A stretch of DNA of 64,000 nt, from contig NZ_JAERRG010000004.1 in assembly GCF_016741935.1 (NCBI RefSeq), forward strand, positions 310,001-374,000. Reading direction: 5' to 3'. Shown here piece by piece: positions 8,703 to 17,025 of the stretch. The position numbers were made by a program, and so were the translations under genes. Numbering within the stretch: position 1 is the first letter of the stretch; each line of letters opens with the position of its first letter. The stretch is from Streptomyces endocoffeicus. Lineage in GTDB: Bacteria > Actinomycetota > Actinomycetes > Streptomycetales > Streptomycetaceae. The notes below the pieces were generated by a model. That model searched no databases. It saw only the letters and a program-made list of their open reading frames with translations, and was not told where the DNA came from.

Positions 8703-9306
8703 CATCCCGGTTCCCCCTCTCAACCCGGCAGAGGGCGATTGGCTGGAACTCGATGACTATTCGGATGACTTCGACCTGCACTACGAACAGACGCGCAACC
8801 GCGGCTCCTGGAAGCTGGAACGAAAGCAGTATTTCAAAGAGAGCAACAGCCCAAGCTGGAACGCATTCCGCCGAGGTGATCTGGCGGAGGCCCAGCGGCT
8901 TTTGAAAGACCGGGCTCCGGCGCTGCGAGAAGAGGCGGAAGAGGCCGCGTCCCGCGGCTCGGTCTTCCATCGCGTTCGCATCGTGGAGCAGCCGCTCACA
9001 CTGTATGTGCAATGGGAGTTGCGTTCGCTCCGGGTACGGTCGGAGAACGGCGAGCCGGTTCGAGTCGTCCCGGCAGCGGCCGTCAGCCGTCTTGAGAGCG
9101 AGGGGCCGCTGCCGGAATTGGTGGTCCTGGGCGGGCGCGTCCTTTACCAGGTGATGTACACGGAGGAAAGTGCGCCCAAAGGCGCTGTCCGGTTCACCGA
9201 TCCGGCAACTGTTCAGCAGTGGGAGGGATTCATCGCCGACCTCTTCGCCGCCGGTGAAGACATCACTTCCTATGTCGAGCGGGACGTCGTCGGCAATCGA
9301 GGCTGA
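8695..9306 (+). CDS. DUF6879 family protein
   Basis: A 203-residue soluble protein resembling the DUF6879 family of streptomycetes. Its central part has a charged helix (EAQRLLKDRAPALREEAEEA) followed by HRVRIVEQPLTLYVQWEL, and it ends near the typical VRFTDPATVQQW segment. Function unknown; homologues often sit beside XRE/DUF397 regulators, as here. It starts at ATG 8695 inside the end of the preceding gene, and the NTPase gene follows after 21 bp, so the three form an operon. Codons such as AAA, TTT and ATT are more frequent than in the surroundings, compatible with horizontal acquisition. Confidence 0.75.
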   Translation: MLDIPVPPLNPAEGDWLELDDYSDDFDLHYEQTRNRGSWKLERKQYFKESNSPSWNAFRRGDLAEAQRLLKDRAPALREEAEEAASRGSVFHRVRIVEQPLTLYVQWELRSLRVRSENGEPVRVVPAAAVSRLESEGPLPELVVLGGRVLYQVMYTEESAPKGAVRFTDPATVQQWEGFIADLFAAGEDITSYVERDVVGNRG

Positions 9307-9327
9307 GACTCTGGGGAGAGCTCCGAA

Positions 9328-11709
9328 GTGAATCAGGGCCAGGAGTACCCCAGCGATGGTACGCACAGTGAGCTGTCCGGATCGTCTCGCGATGTCGTGC
9401 AGGCCGGTAACGTCCATGGCGGGGTCCATTTCCACCATCAGGGTGGTGGTACGAGCCCTCCGGTACCCCGGCAACTCCCCGCAAACGTATATGGCTTTGT
9501 CAACCGCACAGACGAACTGAATCAGCTGAACGCGGTGATGGTCGCCGATGGCGGCGGCCCTCTAGTCGTTTCCGTCTATGTCATCACGGGGACCGCGGGG
9601 GCGGGCAAGACCTCGCTCGCGCTGTGCTGGGCACACCAGGTCCGCGATCGCTTCCCCGACGGCCAGCTCTACGTCAACCTGCGCGGTTACGATCCTGGCG
9701 AGCCGGTCACTGCCCAGCAGGTGTTACACGGTTTTCTTACCGCTCTCGGGGTCCGCCCCCGCGCCATTCCGCACAACCTCGATGAAGCCGCCGGACTGTA
9801 CCGCTCACTGCTGGCCGGTCGCCGCATGCTCGTGGTGCTGGACAACGCGGCCACCGTCAGCCAGGTCCGCCCGCTACTGCCAGGCTCCACCGGTAGCTTG
9901 GCCGTCGTGACCAGTCGCAGCCGCTTGTCCGGGCTGGCCATACGAGATGGCGCCCGACGCATAACGTTGGGCACCCTCCCCGAGCCCGAGGCCGTGGCCC
10001 TGCTGCGAGCGGTCACCGCCGGTTATCGGCCGGAGGACGACGCGGAGAAGCTCACCGAGCTGGCCCACCTCTGCGCCTGCCTTCCGCTGGCGCTGCGGAT
10101 CGCGGCCGAACGAGCCGCGACCCACCCGTACATGCGGCTGGATGACCTGATCACCGACCTGCGTGATGAATCCGCCCTGTGGGATGTGCTCAGCACGGGC
10201 GATGAGGACGAGGCCGAGGCCGTCCGCACGGTCTTCGCCTGGTCCTATCGCGCCCTGGCCCCTTCTGCCGCCCGTCTCTTCCGGCTGCTCGGCATCCACC
10301 CGGGCCCCGAGTTCAGTCTGCACGCCGCCTCCGCACTCGCCGGACTACCGGCAGGACGGGTACGACAGGCACTGGACACGTTGGTCGGCGCACATCTGCT
10401 GGAGCAGACCGCGCCGGACCGGTACGAGTTTCACGACCTGCTCCGCGCCTACGCCACCAAGCAGGCACGGGACGAGGAGCCCGCAGAGGACCGCACGGCG
10501 GCTCTACGCCGCGTTCTGGACTGGTACGTGCACACGGCCGACGCCGTTCAGAGCTGGATCGAACCAGAGGAAGACCACCTGTCGCTCGCTCCGCCGGACG
10601 AAGGGGTGCTGCCACTCAGCTTCCCCGAGTACGACCACGCGGTGGACTGGTCCGAGCGCGAACACGCGAACCTTCTCGCTGCCGTACGCGCCGCCGGGGC
10701 GGCCAGTCTGGACCGGCATGCCTGGCAGCTGTCGGCGGTTCTCTTCTACGCGCGGGCCCCCTCCACCTCGGTCAACGACTGGCTTGCCGTGGCTCCGATC
10801 GGTCTGGAGGCGGTACGCCGTCTCGGTGACCCCCCGGGCGAAGCCTGGCTGCTCGAATGCCTGGGCATGAGCTACACGAGGGGCAATGCCCTCATCAAGA
10901 GCCGGGAATGCCACGCGAGCGCACTGGCGATCCGACGTGAGGCGGGTGATCGGTACGGCGAGGCCCAGTGCCTGAATCTGCTGGGTCTGGTGCACTTGCG
11001 CCTGCGCGAGCTGGCCAATGCTGAGACGTGCTTCCATCGCGCCCGATCGGCTTTCGGTGAACTCGGCTTCCCTCACTGGGAGTCCATCGCATTGATCAAT
11101 CTTGCCGATGCCTGTTACCAAGCGGGGCGGGTCGATGAGGCCGCTCACAACGCCGAGCTGGTGTACGCCACTTACCGGGCCAGAAACGACCGACCCAACA
11201 TGGGCAGGGCACTCCGTCTGCTGAGCTCGATCCATCTGGGCCACGGAGAGCTCGACGCGGCACTGCGCACGGCTTCAGAGGCCGTCAACATCGCTTTGGA
11301 CCTGCGGCACCATGTGCTGGAGGGCTACTGGCTCATCGCCCTGGGCAACGCGCAGCGCGCCCTCGGTGAGCATTCCGACTCACTCGTCTCCTTCCAGCGC
11401 TCGGCCTCGCTCCACCGCCGCCTCGGCGACCGCAGTCGCGAAGCCATGGCATGGCACGGAGCCGGCGAGACGTACCGAGCGATGAGCCGTCTGGACGAAG
11501 CCGCCGACTTTCATCGCCGTGCGGCGGCGGCCCACCACGCGCTGGGCGACCGCTGGCATGAGGCATTGGCCCTCGACGGCCTGGCCGCCGCTCTCGCCGA
11601 AGACGACGGCGCCCAATCCCGTCAGCATCGGGCCGAGGCCCTGCGTCTGCTCTCCGGCTACGACGACCCCAGGGCGACGGCGCTGCGCGCCCAGATCGAG
11701 CGACGTTAG
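9328..11709 (+). CDS. NB-ARC (STAND) NTPase with C-terminal tetratricopeptide repeats
   Basis: A 793-residue signal-transduction ATPase of the AfsR/NB-ARC type but without the SARP DNA-binding domain. The N-terminal 50 residues contain VVQAGNVHGGVHFHHQ, a short Gly/His motif seen in front of many actinobacterial STAND proteins. The P-loop GTAGAGKTS is at 88-96, Walker B (MLVVLDN) at about 167-173 and the GxP-like CLPLAL at 251-256. From about residue 500, repeated helical pairs rich in ALxIRREAGD and GExYRAM patterns are TPRs. No effector domain was recognised. It may be a ligand- or protein-triggered switch for development, or a defence protein. The start is GTG 9328; the CDS ends back to back with the opposite DUF397 gene (4-nt overlap). 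Confidence 0.88.
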   Translation: MNQGQEYPSDGTHSELSGSSRDVVQAGNVHGGVHFHHQGGGTSPPVPRQLPANVYGFVNRTDELNQLNAVMVADGGGPLVVSVYVITGTAGAGKTSLALCWAHQVRDRFPDGQLYVNLRGYDPGEPVTAQQVLHGFLTALGVRPRAIPHNLDEAAGLYRSLLAGRRMLVVLDNAATVSQVRPLLPGSTGSLAVVTSRSRLSGLAIRDGARRITLGTLPEPEAVALLRAVTAGYRPEDDAEKLTELAHLCACLPLALRIAAERAATHPYMRLDDLITDLRDESALWDVLSTGDEDEAEAVRTVFAWSYRALAPSAARLFRLLGIHPGPEFSLHAASALAGLPAGRVRQALDTLVGAHLLEQTAPDRYEFHDLLRAYATKQARDEEPAEDRTAALRRVLDWYVHTADAVQSWIEPEEDHLSLAPPDEGVLPLSFPEYDHAVDWSEREHANLLAAVRAAGAASLDRHAWQLSAVLFYARAPSTSVNDWLAVAPIGLEAVRRLGDPPGEAWLLECLGMSYTRGNALIKSRECHASALAIRREAGDRYGEAQCLNLLGLVHLRLRELANAETCFHRARSAFGELGFPHWESIALINLADACYQAGRVDEAAHNAELVYATYRARNDRPNMGRALRLLSSIHLGHGELDAALRTASEAVNIALDLRHHVLEGYWLIALGNAQRALGEHSDSLVSFQRSASLHRRLGDRSREAMAWHGAGETYRAMSRLDEAADFHRRAAAAHHALGDRWHEALALDGLAAALAEDDGAQSRQHRAEALRLLSGYDDPRATALRAQIERR

Positions 11710-11891
11710 GTCGACAGCTCGCAGAGGGCACCCTGGAAGTCCGCCCAGGCGGCGGGGGTGAACCGGAGTATTCGACCCTCCGGGTCCTTGGAGTCGCGTA
11801 CCGCCACGGTGTTGGGCACGTTCGTGGCCACCTCCACGCATTCAAGCTGGGGGTTGCTGTAGCTCGACTTCCGGAAAACGAAGGGTGTCAC
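11706..11891 (-). CDS. DUF397 domain protein
   Basis: A 61-residue DUF397 protein (FRKSSYSNP, CVEVA, VAVRDSK, PAAWADFQ). GTG 11891 directly follows the TGA of the XRE gene with no gap, so the two are co-translated. In Streptomyces such XRE-DUF397 pairs belong to whiJ-like loci that affect development and secondary metabolism, with the small protein thought to counteract the DNA-binding protein. The 3' end overlaps the convergent NB-ARC gene by four bases. Confidence 0.9.
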   Translation of the reverse strand: MTPFVFRKSSYSNPQLECVEVATNVPNTVAVRDSKDPEGRILRFTPAAWADFQGALCELST

Positions 11892-12773
11892 TCAGAGTTC
11901 CTTGATGAGTCGCTCCAGGAACGCACGCGACTCGGGCTCGGGGAAAGCACGTTGCGCGGTCTTCTCAAAGATACTCACGTGCCGGGCGGCGCCATCACCA
12001 CCCTCGATCCACACGTGTGAGTACGAGGACTCCACGTAGACCACGTCCATAGCTCCCGGTTCGGCGAACGAGAGCACGTTGAACGAGCCGCTGAGCCCCT
12101 CGACGAATCCTGCGCCGAAGGGAAGGACCTGGAGCGTGACATGGGGACGCTCGCCCCAGTCGAGGAGCGACGCCAACTGATCCCGCAGCATCTCCGGATC
12201 GAACGCCGCGATGCGCAGCGTGGCTTCGGGAATAACCGCTGAGAACGACAGCGGCGGCTGCCCTGAAAGCCTGTGCTGCCGAGCGAGCCGCGCCGCCACG
12301 AACCTCTCGGTCACCTCGGGATTCTCGTCCGGCAGCGCTGTACGCCGTAGGGCTCGGACGTAGCCAGGAGTCTGAAGCAGACCCGGAATATAGGAGACCT
12401 GCCACGCCTTGATCGCGGTAGCGGCATTCTCCAACGGCCCATACTCCTTCATGGCCCCCGGGACCTGGACATCGTTCCACCAACCCTTGGCCTTACGGCG
12501 CTCACGGTCGATGCGCGCCAACTCCAGGAGCGTGCCCACCGTCGCCGGATCGCTCGCTCCGTACAGCGTGCAGAGTGTCCGGATGTCCGGCTCGCGCATG
12601 GGCACCCAGCCGCTCTCCATCTTGGCGACCTTCCCATTGGACGCGGTGATGGCGTTCGCGGCTTGGACTTGCGTCAAACCGGCCATGTTCCGCAGCCGCA
12701 GAAGCTCCCCACCCAGCTTGCGCCCAAGAACCGTTGAGGCGCGGTTCCCCTGCTCGGATTGATCCCCTGCCAC
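11892..12773 (-). CDS. XRE-family regulator with DUF5753 domain (WhiJ-like)
   Basis: A 293-residue protein with an N-terminal helix-turn-helix (about 15-75: LRLRNMAGLTQVQAANAI, then KVAKMESGWV) and a C-terminal DUF5753 domain that includes YIPGLLQTPGYVRAL and VTLQVLPFGAG. I chose GTG 12773, which follows GGAGGG; the open frame extends to 12824. The gene is followed without a gap by its DUF397 partner and is divergent from an RsbW-like ATPase. This gene set is the standard Streptomyces whiJ-type arrangement. It probably represses its own divergent promoter region. Confidence 0.9.
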   Translation of the reverse strand: MAGDQSEQGNRASTVLGRKLGGELLRLRNMAGLTQVQAANAITASNGKVAKMESGWVPMREPDIRTLCTLYGASDPATVGTLLELARIDRERRKAKGWWNDVQVPGAMKEYGPLENAATAIKAWQVSYIPGLLQTPGYVRALRRTALPDENPEVTERFVAARLARQHRLSGQPPLSFSAVIPEATLRIAAFDPEMLRDQLASLLDWGERPHVTLQVLPFGAGFVEGLSGSFNVLSFAEPGAMDVVYVESSYSHVWIEGGDGAARHVSIFEKTAQRAFPEPESRAFLERLIKEL

Positions 12774-12960
12774 CTGACGCCCTCCCCACTTCACGCCCAG
12801 TGTGTGCCCAGACACAGTCCGCACGCAAGATCGGTTACAAATTTCCCCGAGCGGATTGCCTCGTAGGCCGAAATGAGACTACCTTCCGTGATGAACCGCT
12901 CGCACAGGGACGTCAGTTGGCGGACGGAGTCCGCCCTGCCCTGCCCACTGGAGGTACGCG

Positions 12961-13398
12961 ATGGCATTCGCGCCCCAAGACCCCCGGATCCCGGACCCCG
13001 TCATCAACGAGGGCCGCGTCGACTACGTCCCGACACCGATAAGCGTGACCAGGGCCCGCCAGCACGCAACGCGACTCATCGCGGAATGGGGGCACCCGGC
13101 GCTCGCCGACGACACGGCGCTCATCGTGTCGGAGCTGGCCACGAACGCGCTACGGCACGGACACGTACCCGAGCGGCTCTTCCGCGTGCAGCTCACACTC
13201 ACCAAGACCCGGCTGCGGATCGCCGTATCCGACCCCCGGGGCGAGCGGCTCCCCCAGCCCCGCCACCCGTCGCCCCGCGACAAGCACGGCCGCGGCCTGC
13301 TCATTGTCCGCGCCCTCGCGGACCGTTGGGGCGTCCGGGAGCGCACCGTCGGCAAGGAAATCTGGGCCGAGCTGGACCTGACCGCCCCGTCAATCTAA
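12961..13398 (+). CDS. RsbW-like ATP-binding protein (HATPase_c, anti-sigma type)
   Basis: A 145-residue single-domain GHKL ATPase. The N box ELATNALRHG is at 58-67, a G1-like DPRG follows at about 94, and the G2-like segment HGRGLLIVRALADRWG is near 110-125. This fits the RsbW/SpoIIAB type, which bind and inhibit sigma factors or phosphorylate antagonists. No sigma or antagonist gene is adjacent; instead it faces the XRE-DUF397 pair, as in whiJ-like loci. ATG 12961 has a GGAGG site nine bases upstream. Confidence 0.88.
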   Translation: MAFAPQDPRIPDPVINEGRVDYVPTPISVTRARQHATRLIAEWGHPALADDTALIVSELATNALRHGHVPERLFRVQLTLTKTRLRIAVSDPRGERLPQPRHPSPRDKHGRGLLIVRALADRWGVRERTVGKEIWAELDLTAPSI

Positions 13399-13438
13399 AA
13401 CTTGCGGGCTCCGCATATTTGCGGAGTCCGCAAGTTTT
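13397..13438. promoter_or_regulatory. Near-perfect 19-bp-arm palindrome over the TetR promoter
   Basis: The left arm (13397-13415) starts AAAACTTGCGG and the right arm (13420-13438) ends CCGCAAGTTTT, with a TATT loop and one mismatch. It begins at the end of the RsbW-like gene and ends three bases before TACGCT (13441-13446), the likely -10 of the TetR gene. It could serve as a TetR operator, as the terminator of the upstream gene (hairpin plus T run), or both. Confidence 0.75.
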
Positions 13439-13452
13439 GCTACGCTCGCCGC

Positions 13453-14061
13453 ATGGGACTGCGAGAGCGGAAGAAGGCCCAGACGCATGCCGCGCTCAGC
13501 TGGGCCGCGGTGCGGCTGACCGTGGAGCGTGGGTTCGACAAGGTCAAGGTGGAGGACATCGCCGAGGCCGCCGGGGTCTCGCCGCGTACGTTCAACAACT
13601 ACTTCTCGAGCAAGGCCGAGGCGATCGCGTTCCGCCACCTCGACCGCTGTCTGCGCGTCGCGGAGGCGCTGCGCGAACGGTCGGACGAGCCGCTGTGGGA
13701 CGCGATCACCGACTCCGTACTGCGGCATTTCGCGTCGGACGTGGAGGCGACCGCCCATCCGCCCGTCGCCGACGCGGCGCGGTGGGCGGACGGCGTGCGG
13801 GTGATGGTCGCGGAACCCGCCCTACGGGGCGAGATGTTGCGGGCCGGGGCCGTCGCCGAGGCCGAGATCGCGGCGGCCGTCGCGGAACGGACCGGCGGCG
13901 ACCTGGAGCAGGACCTGTACCCGCACCTCGTCGCTTCGGCGGTCATGGGTGCGGTCAACACCGCCATCGCCCACCATCTCCGCACCGACGCGGCCGTGCC
14001 GGTACGCCGCCTGCTCACGGATGCACTCGCCCAGATCGCGGCGGGGCTTTCCACCCCGTAA
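13453..14061 (+). CDS. TetR/AcrR family transcriptional regulator
   Basis: A 202-residue regulator with an N-terminal helix-turn-helix (about 10-58: ALSWAAVRLTVERG, then IAEAAGVSPRTFNNYFSSK). There is no Shine-Dalgarno before ATG 13453. A TACGCT hexamer ends six bases upstream, so the mRNA may be leaderless. The preceding large palindrome covers the promoter, suggesting autorepression. The FAD monooxygenase gene starts 33 bp downstream in the same direction, so the regulator probably controls its own operon, with a small aromatic or xenobiotic compound as a possible inducer. Confidence 0.92.
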   Translation: MGLRERKKAQTHAALSWAAVRLTVERGFDKVKVEDIAEAAGVSPRTFNNYFSSKAEAIAFRHLDRCLRVAEALRERSDEPLWDAITDSVLRHFASDVEATAHPPVADAARWADGVRVMVAEPALRGEMLRAGAVAEAEIAAAVAERTGGDLEQDLYPHLVASAVMGAVNTAIAHHLRTDAAVPVRRLLTDALAQIAAGLSTP

Positions 14062-14093
14062 ACCCTCAACCAACCTGCCCCGAAGGGGAATTC

Positions 14094-15548
14094 ATGATCG
14101 AGGTCGTCATCGCAGGCGCGGGGCCCAACGGCCTGATGCTCGCCTGCGAACTCGCCCTGGCCGGTGTGCGCCCGGTCGTCCTGGAACGCCTCACCGAACC
14201 GACCGACACGCAGCGTGCCAACGGCCTCGTGGGCCAGGTCATCCGCATGCTCGACCGGCGCGGACTGTACGAGCGGCTGACCACGCCCGGCACCACCCCG
14301 AAACCAGCGCCCGGTTTCACCTTCGGGGCGTTCCCGCTCCACCTGAGCGACCTGCCGGACAACCCGCTCTACACCCTCCTCGTGCCGCAGCGCAGGATCG
14401 AGCGCATGCTCGCCGAGCGCGCGGCGGAGCTGGGCGTCGAGATCCGGCGCGGGCAGGAGGTCATCGGGCTGACGCAGGGCGAGAAGTCGGTGACGGTCGA
14501 GCTGCGCGAACAAGCCCCGATCGAGGCGGAGTTCCTGGTCGGCGCCGACGGCGGGCGCAGCGCGGTCCGGAAACTCGCCGGGATCGCGTTCCCCGGCGTG
14601 ACGACGGACGACTCGGTGTCGCGCACCGGACATGTGGGCGTGCTCCCGGACGCGATCGGTGCCGATGGCGGCCTGACCGTGCCCGGTTTCGGCGTCATAC
14701 CGCCGTACCGGCATCTGCGGACCGAGCAGGGGCTGATCGCCTGGGCGCCGTCCCCGGACGGTGACCCGAAGCTGACCACCGTGGAATGGGGGCAGCCGGC
14801 CGAGGGCGAGGCATCGCTGGACGAACTGCGGGCCAGCGCCCGCCGGGTGCTGGGCACGGACATCACCCTCTCCCCGCCGACCGGGCCGGGACCGCATCTG
14901 ATGCGGCGGCTCTTCGGCGGCAACACCCGGATCGCCGACCGGTACCGCGCGGGCCGCGTCCTGCTGCTCGGCGACTCCGCCCATGTGCACTCGGCGATCG
15001 GCGGCCCGGGGCTCAACCTGGGCCTTCAGGACGCGGTGAACCTCGGCTGGAAGCTGGCCGCCGAGGTGCGCGGCCACGCGGCGGAGGGGGTGCTCGACAC
15101 GTACGAGTCGGAGCGGCACCCCGCGGCCCGGCGGGTCGCCATGCACACGCAGGCGCAGGCGCTGCTGACCCGGCCGGGCGGCGATGTGACGGCGCTGCGC
15201 GCTCTGTTCGGCGAGCTGCTGGACCAGCCCACGACCCGGCAGCACATCGCGGGGCTGCTCTCCGGCGCGGACATCACCTACGCCATGGGACCGGCGACCG
15301 GTCCCCTCGTCGGCCACTGGGCGCCGGACCTCCCGGGCCTCCGCGACCTGACCCGCACCGCCCGCCCTCTCCTCCTGGACCCCACCGGCGCCCTCGACCC
15401 GGGCCCCTGGTCCGCCCACGTCGACACCGCGACCGTCCCCGGCCTGGACACCGCCCTGCTGCTCCGCCCCGACTGCTACATCGCCTGGCAGGGCACCACG
15501 AGCGACGGTCTCCACGAGGCCCTGGCCACCTGGTTCCGGGCCGCCTGA
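14094..15548 (+). CDS. FAD-dependent aromatic monooxygenase (PheA/TfdB-type)
   Basis: A 484-residue flavoprotein hydroxylase. The FAD-binding GxGxxG is in IAGAGPNG (6-13), the DG motif is in VGADGGRSAVRK, and the GD motif has Asp294 in LLGDSAHVHS, followed by GGPGLNLGLQDAVNL. The C-terminal thioredoxin-like part found in larger relatives is reduced, so the protein is near the size of rifampicin or polyketide hydroxylases. It should use NAD(P)H and O2 to hydroxylate an aromatic substrate, which cannot be specified. It follows the TetR gene in the same operon; GAAGGGGA lies before ATG 14094. Confidence 0.9.
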   Translation: MIEVVIAGAGPNGLMLACELALAGVRPVVLERLTEPTDTQRANGLVGQVIRMLDRRGLYERLTTPGTTPKPAPGFTFGAFPLHLSDLPDNPLYTLLVPQRRIERMLAERAAELGVEIRRGQEVIGLTQGEKSVTVELREQAPIEAEFLVGADGGRSAVRKLAGIAFPGVTTDDSVSRTGHVGVLPDAIGADGGLTVPGFGVIPPYRHLRTEQGLIAWAPSPDGDPKLTTVEWGQPAEGEASLDELRASARRVLGTDITLSPPTGPGPHLMRRLFGGNTRIADRYRAGRVLLLGDSAHVHSAIGGPGLNLGLQDAVNLGWKLAAEVRGHAAEGVLDTYESERHPAARRVAMHTQAQALLTRPGGDVTALRALFGELLDQPTTRQHIAGLLSGADITYAMGPATGPLVGHWAPDLPGLRDLTRTARPLLLDPTGALDPGPWSAHVDTATVPGLDTALLLRPDCYIAWQGTTSDGLHEALATWFRAA

Positions 15549-16083
15549 GGCCGTCGCGGCCTGCCTACGTCTCTCACGGCACGGTCACCGTTGCCGTTGC
15601 CGCGATCCGGCTGGGCGCCCACCGGCGGGCAACGCCACCCGCCCGAAAATCAGTGGAACCGCACTCCCGTGTGCCGCTACCGTGCTCCCGCCCGCACAGT
15701 CACCCTGTCAAGGACGATCCGTTGTACGCCAAGTGAGCTCCCCCAAGCGCTGATCCGTCGCGCGTCGCACCTGTGCGCCGTGCTCCCTTTCGCTGCGGTC
15801 TTCTCACTGGAACCGGTGTATCTCTGTGTCCAAGAACTGGGCGTTCGTGCCCACCTGCCTGTCCATCATTCCCCACCGACGAACCGAGCGACCTGCCTGG
15901 CAGTCGCCGTACGGTCCGCCGCGGCACCGGTCACACCGCGGCCGGTGGGCGCCCGTGCCGGGGCTGGCCGTGCCTCGGTCCGCTTCGCGGCGTGGACACC
16001 TGTGCGGCCGGTGACTGATCGCCGAGGGCTCATCCGATCCGCCGGACAAGCCCTGGCGAGGGTTGTCGCCGGCCACCGGCCGG
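15549..16083. other. 535-bp stretch with no convincing gene
   Basis: Open frames here (for example 15826-16014 and 15591 onward on the plus strand) lack ribosome-binding sites and are Arg/Pro/Ser-rich frame shadows. No clear repeats or tRNA-like structures were seen. The region lies between convergent genes and probably contains their termination signals. Confidence 0.5.
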
Positions 16084-16869
16084 CTACGCCTCCGCCACCA
16101 CCACGTACAGCGTCGCCGAGGCGAAGAACGGGCGGTGGGCGAGGTGGTGCAGCCAGATGGTCGCCTGGTAGTCGGAGAGGTAACCGGCCTCGACGGCGCG
16201 GCGGGTGGTGCGCTCGAATCCGAAGATCCGGTCCGCCGCGCGGACGTCGCGGAAGACCTGGGTGACCGGAATGACCTCCGGCACGCGGAACCCGGCGTCG
16301 GTGGCGAGACGGGCGAGCTGGCGGCCGATGGCGGGGTTGCGGATCACCCGCTCGGTGATGTGGCGGGTGTAGGCGCGGGAGAGCGCCGGGTGGGGGTGGT
16401 CGACGGCGAGGGTGTCCCAGTCGGGCTCGCCCATCACCAGCCGTCCGCCCGGCCGCAGGACCCGGTGGAACTCGGCGAGGGCGCGGGCCGGGTCGTCCAC
16501 CCACTGCAGCACCCGGTCGGTGCGGGCGCGGTCCACCGCGGCGTCGTCCAGCGGGAGAGCGTGGATATCGCCCCGCCGCAGCTCGACGCATGGATGCGCG
16601 GCGGTGCGCGGCGCCGCCGCGTCCAGCATCGCCTGGTCACGGTCGACCCCGATGACCGTACCGCCGGGGGCCACCGCCTCCGCGAGGGCCGGGAGATCGG
16701 TGCCGGGACCGCAGCCCGCGTCGAGGACGGCCAGCCCGGCCCGTAAGCCGAGGGCGTCCAGCATCCGCGCCTTGTACTCACGTCCGGTGTCGCTCGCGGC
16801 GAGCCGGGTGAGGTAGTCGGCGGACGCGGGCACGGTGGTTTCGAACACCGACGAATCGGGAGAGCTCAT
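16084..16869 (-). CDS. Class I SAM-dependent methyltransferase
   Basis: A 261-residue methyltransferase. Motif I is VLDAGCGPGTD (48-58), the acidic end of strand beta-2 is VIGVDRD, and motif III is GDIHALPLDD. VLRPGGRLVMGEPDWDTL is the post-motif region of the UbiE/type 11 group. The C-terminal part is helical. Substrate unknown; similar proteins act on small molecules. The gene stands alone, convergent with the monooxygenase gene and divergent from the glycosyltransferase gene, with a 22-bp inverted repeat in the divergent region. Confidence 0.88.
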   Translation of the reverse strand: MSSPDSSVFETTVPASADYLTRLAASDTGREYKARMLDALGLRAGLAVLDAGCGPGTDLPALAEAVAPGGTVIGVDRDQAMLDAAAPRTAAHPCVELRRGDIHALPLDDAAVDRARTDRVLQWVDDPARALAEFHRVLRPGGRLVMGEPDWDTLAVDHPHPALSRAYTRHITERVIRNPAIGRQLARLATDAGFRVPEVIPVTQVFRDVRAADRIFGFERTTRRAVEAGYLSDYQATIWLHHLAHRPFFASATLYVVVAEA

Positions 16870-16954
16870 GCGCGGCAGTCAAGCAGAGTCGAGCCGCGCA
16901 GGCGGGCCTTCCGCGGGTTCACTACGCGATGCGGCCACCCGGCGGGGAGCGTCC

Positions 16955-16976
16955 CGGGAATTCTTATCCATTCCCG
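16955..16976. promoter_or_regulatory. Inverted repeat CGGGAAT-N8-ATTCCCG
   Basis: Perfect 7-bp arms (16955-16961 and 16970-16976) lie in the 156-bp divergent region between the methyltransferase and glycosyltransferase genes, about 35 bp before the likely -10 of the latter (TACGGT, 17010-17015). Candidate binding site for an unidentified regulator. Confidence 0.45.
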
Positions 16977-17025
16977 CTGCTTCACCGGACCCGTTCCCGG
17001 CCCGGCAACTACGGTGCGACCAACC

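Noticed and set aside
15826..16014. Possible 62-residue gene in the geneless stretch (starts SKNWAFVPTC)
   Set aside because: No ribosome-binding site or -10, Arg/Pro-rich after residue 15, and several competing frames of similar length.
17014..17016. GTG as start of the glycosyltransferase
   Set aside because: It lies within the likely -10 hexamer TACGGT (17010-17015), so ATG 17026 is more plausible; not excluded if another promoter is used.
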